Origin: an uncultured Eubacteriales bacterium
GTDB taxonomy: Bacteria; Bacillota; Clostridia; Oscillospirales; Acutalibacteraceae
Assembly (NCBI GenBank): GCA_902462035.1
Contig: CABQAC010000077.1
Coordinates: forward strand, 1 to 8,675
Direction of reading: 5' to 3'
Length of the DNA stretch: 8,675 bases
Positions 1 to 4,849 of the stretch are shown here, piece after piece (the first letter of the stretch is position 1; every line of letters starts with the position of its first letter). The translations under genes were made by a program, and so were the position numbers. Under the pieces are notes generated by a model that saw nothing but the letters and a program-made list of their open reading frames with translations, was not told where the DNA came from and made no database searches.

Positions 1-916
1 AAATCAGATCCAGCAGCCACGAGAAGGCGTCGAAAAACGCTTTGGAGTACAAAGACTTTAGGAAAAACGCATACAATTCGGGCATCGTCGCTTTGATAAA
101 TTCCATTTTGTCAAGGGTATCCGGATATCTCGCCGTGGCGAACTCGAAAAGTTTACAGTTGTTTTCGTTGGCCTGTTGGATAACCGCTTTCGAAACGCCC
201 TCCTGCGCGGGAGGCTGGGGCGAATGCGGCTTGTCATAATGAATGGTCACAGTATGGCGAAACACCGAATATTCCCCTTTTTGATACCCGATTCGGCGCA
301 AGCCCGCTAAAAAGGCGGCGCACATTTCACGGTTGGGGAACTTGATTTTTGCGTCCATGGTAAGCGCGGACGGTTGGGAGAACTCGCCCAGTTTAAAACC
401 TGTCAGCCACCAATGCAGCGCTTTGCGGCGGAATACGACAGCTCTGTCCCTGCGCAGGACAAAGGAAATCGGCAGCCTTTCCTCATCGCTGATGTTTTCA
501 TAGAAGGTGCCGGTAAATTCGCTGGTTTGGATGTCTTCCCGGCTGGTATTATAAATGCCGATTTCTCCTCCGGTCGTAATGCCGTACTGCCCCTTCCACA
601 GCTCGATAAGCCAACGTTTCCCCGCATAAGAAAAGGTGACGGGTTCGCAGTCCATAATCATGTTGAAAAGCGGCGAACCTTCATCATAAAGCCGGCAGTA
701 ACCCGTTTTGCGCTGCCAGCAGTACATCAGGGAATAAAAATAATCTCCCCGTGGTTCGTAAGCGAAACCTGCCGGTTCCAGGTCGGCATTGAGCATTTCC
801 ACTTGTTTCTGTTTATCCTTGGTCGGCTTAAAGCGGCGGGCACGTACCAGCCATACGACAAGGCATATCACCGCCGCGAGAACGACAACGCCAATAATCG
901 CGAAAAAAATTTTCAT
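1..916 (-). CDS. DUF4474-like membrane-anchored protein, 3' end outside window
   Basis: The minus-strand reading frame opens at an ATG (916-914) and stays open for 305 codons to the window edge, so the C terminus is missing. An AAGGAAAGG ribosome binding site precedes the ATG. Residues about 3-24 form one hydrophobic helix followed by a basic RARR stretch, which suggests an N-terminal anchor with the rest cytoplasmic. Residues about 51-123 contain the pattern YSLMYCWQRKTGYCRLYDE, then MDCEP, KRWLIELWKGQYGITTGGE and IGIY. I recognise this from memory as the DUF4474 family of Firmicutes, whose function is unknown. Residues 225-240 are a proline-rich linker, and the tail (about 241-305) is helical and acidic/aromatic. 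The gene is divergent from its right-hand neighbour and does not appear to share an operon with anything visible. No function is assigned. The family call is fairly confident; membrane topology is inferred. Confidence 0.85.
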   Translation of the reverse strand, partial: MKIFFAIIGVVVLAAVICLVVWLVRARRFKPTKDKQKQVEMLNADLEPAGFAYEPRGDYFYSLMYCWQRKTGYCRLYDEGSPLFNMIMDCEPVTFSYAGKRWLIELWKGQYGITTGGEIGIYNTSREDIQTSEFTGTFYENISDEERLPISFVLRRDRAVVFRRKALHWWLTGFKLGEFSQPSALTMDAKIKFPNREMCAAFLAGLRRIGYQKGEYSVFRHTVTIHYDKPHSPQPPAQEGVSKAVIQQANENNCKLFEFATARYPDTLDKMEFIKATMPELYAFFLKSLYSKAFFDAFSWLLDLI

Positions 917-1206
917 AATTGCAATCCTTTCCTTTTTTTGTATCAGTCTATTCCGGCGGGAAAGGATCGGTGAAACGATATGGCCTCTGTCCGAACCGGC
1001 GTGTCAAAACACAGAATCACCAAACAGGCCATCGGCATATAATCCAATACAGGCTTCTTTCACGAATGGAACGGGACGCAACGCCTTGCCCAAAACCAGC
1101 CGGCCGTCTAAACCGGGCAAACACGCAACCGCTTCCGGTTCCATGGAACGAAACCTGCACGAACCCAATCACGGTTCTTCATTATCTATCGAAAGGTTGA
1201 TTTTTC
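917..1206. other. Divergent intergenic region
   Basis: This 290-base gap separates the minus-strand DUF4474-like gene from the plus-strand small helical protein, so it should hold promoters for both. I found no convincing sigma-A promoter in either direction. Several short inverted repeats are present: ATGGCCT at 980-986 with AGGCCAT at 1026-1032, TCTGT at 986-990 with ACAGA at 1011-1015, and GTGT/ACAC at 1001-1012. Together they could fold into one imperfect structure in a transcript starting upstream. Short reading frames crossing the gap have no ribosome binding site or recognisable composition. No RNA family was recognised. Confidence 0.5.
1018..1043 (+). promoter_or_regulatory. Possible sporulation-type (sigma-E/K-like) promoter
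   Basis: CATATAAT at 1036-1043 fits the CATAnnnT form of mother-cell sporulation sigma -10 elements. CACC at 1018-1021 lies about 14 bases upstream, where a sigma-K -35 (an AC core) would sit. The same -10 also contains TATAAT (1038-1043), but no TTGACA-like element precedes it at 17 bases. It would drive the Cys-containing pair of genes at 1207 and 1576 with a leader of about 155 bases. This is weak pattern matching with a long leader, so treat it as a hint only. Confidence 0.2.
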
Positions 1207-1512
1207 ATGGGTGTACCTGGTTATTACCCAGTATCCCGCCGTCAGGCGATTAACAATATGATCGATTCCGTGGCGCAGCAGCAAGCCGCGCTTTCCAATA
1301 TTCTGGATGCCGAGGGCGACAAATTAAAGAAATTGATCTGCACGACCTCTGTCAGTCCGGAGGTGCTTTTGGCCGCCAACCGCAGCATTGAAAAGACGGT
1401 CAACGCCATTTCCCGTTTGGAAACCGGCCTGCAATCCAAACTGGAACTATTCGGAGACTGCCTGTGCCCCCAATCCTGCCCCTGCGGACAGCTGGCTGAA
1501 GACGCCGAATAA
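1207..1512 (+). CDS. Small helical protein with Cys-rich tail
   Basis: The protein has 101 residues; an AAAGG ribosome binding site lies 10 bases before the ATG. Residues about 19-82 are predicted to be helical, with a heptad-like hydrophobic pattern and the core words DSVA, ILDAEGDKL and ANRSIEKTV, ending at ETGLQSKLELF. The tail at residues 85-93 packs four cysteines in CLCPQSCPC. The helical part aligns with residues 264-326 of the next gene's product (shared DSVA, LDAE, DKL, KL, TS, RS, LE), so the two are paralogous domains. From memory, similar 'LNAEGEKLQK' helical segments are common in clostridial hypothetical and exosporium-type proteins. That is unverified recollection. No enzymatic motif is present. 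A structural or surface role, perhaps on the spore, is inferred from the cysteines and the neighbour. Confidence 0.85.
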   Translation: MGVPGYYPVSRRQAINNMIDSVAQQQAALSNILDAEGDKLKKLICTTSVSPEVLLAANRSIEKTVNAISRLETGLQSKLELFGDCLCPQSCPCGQLAEDAE

Positions 1513-1516
1513 CGGT

Positions 1517-1554
1517 TAGAAGGGCATGGCACAATCATGTGCCATGCCCTTTTA
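1517..1554 (+). terminator. Perfect hairpin, likely leaky terminator
   Basis: AAGGGCATGGCAC at 1520-1532 pairs perfectly with GTGCCATGCCCTT at 1539-1551 around a 6-base loop. Wobble and A-T pairs can extend the stem to 1517 and 1554. The T tract is short (four Ts, then ATC), so termination may be partial. It starts a few bases after the stop codon of the small helical protein and ends about 6 bases before the ribosome binding site of the Cys-rich protein. The downstream gene therefore has no room for its own promoter unless that promoter lies inside the upstream gene. Confidence 0.75.
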
Positions 1555-1575
1555 TCAAATAAGGAGAATTCGCCT

Positions 1576-2586
1576 ATGCTTACCATACAAAAGGAAATCC
1601 CTTTACCGGCGTCGCCCCCGGTCCGTTACACGGGGATGGCTTTCGACGGCGCCAGCTTTTACGTCACGGCCGGGTGCGGGTGCAAAATTTACCAATACAG
1701 CAAGTGCTTTTGCCCGGAATGCAGTTTTGAGACCTGCCGGAACTACTCCAGCCTTTGCTTTGATCCTGAGGAACAATGCTTTTGGGCGTCGTGCGATTCC
1801 TGCCGCGGCGTGATTTTTAAGCTGAACGCCTGTTTTCAGGAAGCTGATTGCCTGACCATCTTAATCCCGAGCCGTGAAATCGGGCCCGGGCTTGTAACCG
1901 GCATTTCCTATCAATGCGGCAGCCGTAAGCTGATCGTCGCTTTCGCCACATGTTTGGTCCGCGTGGATCCCAGCCGTCAGGAAAAGCCCGTACTGCTTTT
2001 GAAAACACGCGGCGAGTGGCTGACGGGCGTTGTGCCCCTCTGCCCTTATCTGCTATGCTTCAGCATCGCAGAAGGAAGGCAGCGGTTGCACCTGCTATCC
2101 GCCGACGGAAAACGCCTGCGGGATTGCGATATATGCCGCGACAGCCTGATCGAATCCGCCGTTTTGATTCCCACGCCGGACCAGCCCGCCAACCCACGCC
2201 TGATGGTTCTGGTTTCCAGGCGTCTCTGTTATGCTTCCGTGTGGGACTGCACCCTGCCCTGCGCGTCGTGGGATCCCCCCGTCGCCGCCCAGTGCGCTCC
2301 GTGTTCCGCCGTTTCATGCGGGCGCCAGCCACCCGGTTCCGAAACAAACCGCCCGGATGTTTTAGACTCGGTCGCAATGATGCAAAGGGCCATTGCCCGA
2401 ATGCTCGATGCCGAACGGGATAAACTTCAGAAGCTTTTAAAAACAAGCGACGACCCATCCGTAATTTTGGAGGCCAGCCGGTCGGTCCGGTCCGCTATTG
2501 TCCGGGCAACCCACCTGGAAAATGTGGTGTACGACGTTTTATCCTGCCTGGAAGAAAATGACGGCGGGGCGTGCGGTCCGTTGTGA
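1576..2586 (+). CDS. Cys-rich propeller-like protein with C-terminal helical domain
   Basis: The start at 1576 is chosen because AAGGAG lies 9 bases upstream. An in-frame ATG at 1537 sits inside the terminator loop and is rejected. The product has 336 residues, 26 of them cysteine. Residues about 15-220 show repeated blade-like units spaced roughly 40 residues apart: YTGMAFDGASFYVT (18-31), YSSLCFDPEEQCFW (57-70), VTGISYQCGSRKLIV (107-121) and LTGVVPLCPYLLCFSI (149-164). This suggests a beta-propeller. The cysteines cluster at 34-92 and 219-248. A proline/Cys linker (about 225-262) leads to a helical domain (264-326) paralogous to the protein encoded just upstream. There is no signal peptide or membrane helix. 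The composition resembles disulfide- or metal-cross-linked spore coat or exosporium proteins of Clostridia. That role is inferred, and I do not recognise a named family. Confidence 0.85.
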   Translation: MLTIQKEIPLPASPPVRYTGMAFDGASFYVTAGCGCKIYQYSKCFCPECSFETCRNYSSLCFDPEEQCFWASCDSCRGVIFKLNACFQEADCLTILIPSREIGPGLVTGISYQCGSRKLIVAFATCLVRVDPSRQEKPVLLLKTRGEWLTGVVPLCPYLLCFSIAEGRQRLHLLSADGKRLRDCDICRDSLIESAVLIPTPDQPANPRLMVLVSRRLCYASVWDCTLPCASWDPPVAAQCAPCSAVSCGRQPPGSETNRPDVLDSVAMMQRAIARMLDAERDKLQKLLKTSDDPSVILEASRSVRSAIVRATHLENVVYDVLSCLEENDGGACGPL

Positions 2587-2757
2587 TGGCGCCCGGCTTG
2601 GCGCAGGGTTGCGGTACCGGCTGTTTATCCGGACTGCCCGGCCGCCGCAGCCAGTTTTCTGTTTTGTGCCGAACAAAATACCATTTTCCCAGCAGGTAAG
2701 CGCCTTTTGTTTATCTGATGTTTTTTGGTTTGCGTTTTTTAATTTCGCTCTTGTTTG
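2587..2757. other. Intergenic spacer upstream of the glnA promoter
   Basis: This is the first part of a 307-base gap between the Cys-rich protein and glnA. It opens with a small hairpin (GCGCC 2589-2593 with GGCGC 2600-2604, no T tract) and then a possible terminator described separately. The remainder (about 2660-2757) is T-rich and unstructured to the eye, acting as lead-in to the promoter at 2758. A short plus-strand frame over 2498-2761 mostly overlaps the preceding gene and is not supported. Confidence 0.5.
2619..2658 (+). terminator. Possible terminator after the Cys-rich protein gene
   Basis: GGCTG at 2619-2623 pairs with CAGCC at 2648-2652 and is followed by AGTTTTCTGTTTT. The 24-base loop can form an inner stem from two CCGG blocks (2629-2632 and 2637-2641 region). 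The stem is short and the loop long. The call rests mainly on its position about 30 bases after a stop codon and on the T-rich tail. Confidence 0.3.
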
Positions 2758-2786
2758 TTGACAAAGAAAAACCGCCGTGCTAAAAT
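2758..2786 (+). promoter_or_regulatory. Sigma-A promoter for glnA
   Basis: A perfect TTGACA (2758-2763) is followed by exactly 17 bases and then TAAAAT (2781-2786), one base off consensus. Transcription should start near 2793, giving a leader of about 100 bases before the glnA ATG. This is the best promoter in the window and probably drives the glnA-ANTAR unit. Confidence 0.8.
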
Positions 2787-2792
2787 AAATCG

Positions 2793-2893
2793 ATTACAAA
2801 ATGAATAAAGGGAGCAATGGCGTTCAGGGTACTTCAAGGGAACCAATCTCTTGCGGTATCGGTGAACGCTTTTATTCAGAAGGAGGAAAAGCG
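2793..2893 (+). promoter_or_regulatory. Structured 5' leader of glnA
   Basis: The predicted leader contains a perfect 7-bp inverted repeat, GCGTTCA (2820-2826) with TGAACGC (2863-2869), directly followed by TTTTATT, although the enclosed loop is 36 bases. Alternative smaller hairpins compete with it. GAGC/GTTC (2812-2825, one G-U) closes an AATGGC hexaloop. GCG/CGC (2853-2869) encloses ATCGGT. Both hexaloops have A at position 1 and G at position 4, as in ANTAR-protein target RNAs, but the stems are weak. It does not match the cyanobacterial glutamine riboswitch as I remember it. AGGAGG at 2881-2886 is the ribosome binding site. A regulatory role is inferred from the next-door ANTAR gene. Confidence 0.35.
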
Positions 2894-4081
2894 ATGTATT
2901 CCTATCATGAAGTCATGACCTATTGCCAGGAGGAAGACGTCAAGTTCATCCGTCTTGCGTTTTGCGACATCACAGGCAAACAAAAAAATATTTCGATTAT
3001 GCAGGACGAGCTGAAGCGGGCGTTTGAAAACGGCGTTTCTTTTGACGCTTCAGCCATCACCGGTTTCCGCGACGAGGTCAAATCCGACTTATTTTTATAT
3101 CCCGATCCCTCCACCATTTCGGTTTTGCCCTGGCGGCCCATGCAGGGCAAGGTCGTGCGTATGTTTTGCGACATCACCCGTCCGGACGGGACACCCTTTG
3201 AGCGGGACAGCCGCTACCTGCTGAAAAAGGCTATCGAGGCGGCAAAACAACAAAAAATCACCTGTTACTTTGGTGCGGAATTTGAGTTTTATCTGTTCAA
3301 AACAGACGAATTGGGGGAACCCACAAAAATCCCCTTCGACCAAGCTGGCTATATGGATATCGCGCCGGCGGATAAAGGCGAAAATGTCCGGCGGGAAATT
3401 TGCTTTGCCCTGGCCAACATGGGGATTCACCCGGAAAGCTCCCATCACGAGGAAGGACCCGGGCAGAACGAAATCGATTTTCGTTACAGCGACGCCCTGA
3501 CCGCCGCGGACAACGCCGTGACATTTAAATCGGTGGTGGAGAATATCGCCGCGGGCAACGGGCTTTGGGCTTGTTTTTGCCCCAAGCCGCTGGCGGGGCA
3601 AAGCGGCAACGGACTGCACATCAATATGTCCATCCAGTGTGCCAGCGGCGAAGAACACCGCAGCGCTTTTATGGCGGGCATCATGGAACATGTCGGCGAC
3701 ATGACCGCCTTTTTAAACCCGACCGAACAATCGTACTTACGCCTGGGCGAAAAAAAGGCGCCCAAATATATTACCTGGTCCCACGAAAACCGTTCTCAGC
3801 TAATTCGCATCCCCGCGGCAAAGGGGGAATACGAGCGCTTTGAACTGCGTTCCCCGGATCCTACCCTGAATCCCTACCTTGCGTATGCGCTGCTGATTTA
3901 CGCCGGGCTTGACGGCATTCAAAACAATATGGCCCTCAGCGCGCCGGTGAACGCAAACCTGTTCACGGCGGATTCTTCGGTAACGTCGTCTTTAAAAACG
4001 CTTCCCAGCACATTGGAACAAGCGCGAGAGCGCGCCCAGAACAGCCGTTTTATCCGGCAATATATGCCGGAATTGCTCTAA
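2894..4081 (+). CDS. glnA: Type I glutamine synthetase family protein, short form
   Basis: The gene is predicted to make glutamine from glutamate, ammonia and ATP in the cytoplasm. The start at 2894 is chosen because AGGAGG sits 7 bases upstream and the protein then begins like other family members; an in-frame ATG at 2801 lacks a site. The product has 395 residues against about 440 for Bacillus GlnA. The beta-grasp domain spans about 15-100 and the catalytic domain about 105-345. Visible active-site residues are D51, E129 and E131 in GAEFEFYLF, E186 and E193 in HHEEGPGQNE, H242 in GNGLHINMS, R283, R300, R305, and E317/R319 in RFELRSPDP. The flap reads GEKKAP (285-290), so lysine 288 occupies the place of the usual flap glutamate, and the loop is one residue shorter. 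The C-terminal helices ending Bacillus GlnA are missing. No adenylylation-site motif was seen. It could be a bona fide synthetase or a gamma-glutamyl ligase relative; the former is favoured. Confidence 0.9.
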   Translation: MYSYHEVMTYCQEEDVKFIRLAFCDITGKQKNISIMQDELKRAFENGVSFDASAITGFRDEVKSDLFLYPDPSTISVLPWRPMQGKVVRMFCDITRPDGTPFERDSRYLLKKAIEAAKQQKITCYFGAEFEFYLFKTDELGEPTKIPFDQAGYMDIAPADKGENVRREICFALANMGIHPESSHHEEGPGQNEIDFRYSDALTAADNAVTFKSVVENIAAGNGLWACFCPKPLAGQSGNGLHINMSIQCASGEEHRSAFMAGIMEHVGDMTAFLNPTEQSYLRLGEKKAPKYITWSHENRSQLIRIPAAKGEYERFELRSPDPTLNPYLAYALLIYAGLDGIQNNMALSAPVNANLFTADSSVTSSLKTLPSTLEQARERAQNSRFIRQYMPELL

Positions 4082-4086
4082 TCGTA

Positions 4087-4104
4087 CCCAAAAGCGGTTT
4101 TGGG
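4087..4104 (+). promoter_or_regulatory. Hairpin between glnA and the ANTAR gene
   Basis: CCCAAAA (4087-4093) pairs perfectly with TTTTGGG (4098-4104), 6 bases after the glnA stop codon. No T tract follows (the next bases are GGAGG), so it is not an intrinsic terminator. If the innermost A-T pair is open, the loop is the hexamer AGCGGT, with A at position 1 and G at position 4, matching the loop signature of ANTAR-binding RNAs. Those normally come as two hairpins. The partner here is not clear; 4054-4070 in the glnA tail forms a strong stem but with a different loop. Confidence 0.45.
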
Positions 4105-4118
4105 GGAGGTCAATTCTG

Positions 4119-4138
4119 GCAGAAAGGAGAGAATCTGC
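4119..4138 (+). promoter_or_regulatory. Hairpin holding the ANTAR ribosome binding site
   Basis: GCAGA (4119-4123) pairs with TCTGC (4134-4138) around a 10-base loop that contains the AAGGAG ribosome binding site of the ANTAR gene. A competing pairing is ATTCT (4113-4117) with AGAAT (4130-4134). Either could modulate translation initiation. The stems are short and the effect is inferred. Confidence 0.3.
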
Positions 4139-4139
4139 G

Positions 4140-4724
4140 ATGCGCGAAATGGCTGGCCATAGCGTCTTGATCGTTGCGGCAACCGGCAAAGCGAAAGATT
4201 ACCTGACCGAAGTTTTGCCGCCCAATGAATTTTCTTCCGTTCTTTCTGTCACCAATGTAGGGGAAGCCAGACGGCTGCTTCTGGACCGTTCATTTGACCT
4301 TGTTTTGGTCAACACCCCTCTGCCCGACGATTTTGGCATCCGGTTTGCCGTGGACATCGCCAAGCAATCCAACGCCGGCATTCTGCTGCTGGTAAAGGCG
4401 GAATTGCTGGATGCCGCCAGCGAAAAGACCGAAAGCCTGGGAATCCTGACCGTGGGAAAGCCCGCCAGCCGGCAGGTCATTTTCCAGTCAATCCGGCTGC
4501 TGTTGGCCACGCAAAACAGGATCCGGGCATTGGAGGAAAAAACCATCTCCCTGCAAGCCAAAATGGAGGAAATCCGTTTGATCAACCGGGCAAAGCTGTT
4601 GTTGATCGAGCATTTGAAAATGAGCGAGCCCGAAGCGCACCGGTATATTGAAAAACAAGCGATGGACAATTGTGTAAAAAGAAAACAGATCGCGGAAAAT
4701 ATCATCAAAACCTACGATTACTGA
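4140..4724 (+). CDS. ANTAR-domain RNA-binding regulator with pseudo-receiver
   Basis: This 194-residue protein is predicted to act as a transcription antiterminator that binds nascent RNA hairpins. Residues 7-122 have a receiver-like fold, but the phosphoacceptor position after strand 3 is asparagine (N58 in LVLVNTPLPDD) and the acidic pair of strand 1 is replaced by alanines (IVAATG). The lysine of strand 5 is kept (K107 in VGKPAS). Phosphorylation is therefore unlikely. Residues 124-150 form a coiled-coil helix. Residues about 140-194 are the ANTAR domain, with INRAKLLLIEHLKMSEPEAH, the IEKQAMD helix and a final AENIIKTY. The start follows AGGAG with 10-base spacing, 58 bases after glnA, in the same direction with no promoter between, so the two are probably co-transcribed. 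From memory, similar regulators with degenerate receivers accompany nitrogen genes in Clostridia. The signal sensed cannot be read from the sequence. Confidence 0.92.
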   Translation: MREMAGHSVLIVAATGKAKDYLTEVLPPNEFSSVLSVTNVGEARRLLLDRSFDLVLVNTPLPDDFGIRFAVDIAKQSNAGILLLVKAELLDAASEKTESLGILTVGKPASRQVIFQSIRLLLATQNRIRALEEKTISLQAKMEEIRLINRAKLLLIEHLKMSEPEAHRYIEKQAMDNCVKRKQIAENIIKTYDY

Positions 4725-4745
4725 CCTCGCGCCGTCAGCTTTTTT
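4721..4745 (+). terminator. Terminator at the end of the ANTAR gene
   Basis: CTGAC (4721-4725), which overlaps the stop codon, pairs with GTCAG (4734-4738) and is followed by C and six Ts (4740-4745). The stem is only 5 bp, so termination may be partial and some transcripts may continue into carAB. Confidence 0.55.
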
Positions 4746-4849
4746 CTTGTTGCAGAATGGTTCCATCAACAAGTCAATATAGTGCAAAAAAGGTCCGCAA
4801 ACCGTGGCTGCCGCATTTTTTAGCCTGGCGGCCTGACAAGGAAAGGTTG
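4746..4849 (+). other. carA leader region with inverted repeat
   Basis: CTTGTTG (4746-4752) and CAACAAG (4767-4773) form a perfect 7-bp inverted repeat with a 14-base loop directly after the T tract of the preceding terminator. TATAGT at 4778-4783 could be a -10 element, but the nearest -35-like TTGCAG (4750-4755) is 22 bases away, so the promoter is doubtful. I saw no PyrR-binding element or T-box core sequence. AAGGA at 4838-4842 serves carA. Confidence 0.35.

Noticed and set aside
374..973. 199-codon plus-strand open frame
   Set aside because: It lies antisense to the DUF4474-like gene, whose minus-strand product has a coherent hydrophobic helix, recognisable motifs and a ribosome binding site.
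1526..1813. Plus-strand frame and early ATG starts in 1526-1575
   Set aside because: These starts lie inside the 1517-1554 hairpin and have no ribosome binding site. The AAGGAG before 1576 decides the start of the real gene.
2801..2893. In-frame upstream ATG extending glnA by 31 residues
   Set aside because: No suitable ribosome binding site lies before 2801, and the added residues resemble no synthetase N terminus. AGGAGG fits the ATG at 2894.
2793..2893. Glutamine riboswitch upstream of glnA
   Set aside because: The conserved core of the known glutamine aptamer, as I remember it, is absent, and that class is mainly cyanobacterial.
3095..3691. 198-codon minus-strand open frame over glnA
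   Set aside because: It is a shadow of the glutamine synthetase coding sequence with no ribosome binding site or recognisable motif.
3750..3756. Run of seven As in glnA as a possible frameshift that creates the KK in the flap
   Set aside because: The frame and conserved motifs continue correctly on both sides, so a simple indel is not supported.
4054..4070. Strong CCGGCA/TGCCGG hairpin at the glnA 3' end as an ANTAR partner hairpin or terminator
   Set aside because: It lies inside coding sequence, has no T tract, and its AT-only loop lacks the G expected in ANTAR hexaloops.
4670..4849. 60-residue N-terminal extension of carA
   Set aside because: It would overlap the end of the ANTAR gene and pass through the terminator hairpin, and the family starts at the MKL methionine.
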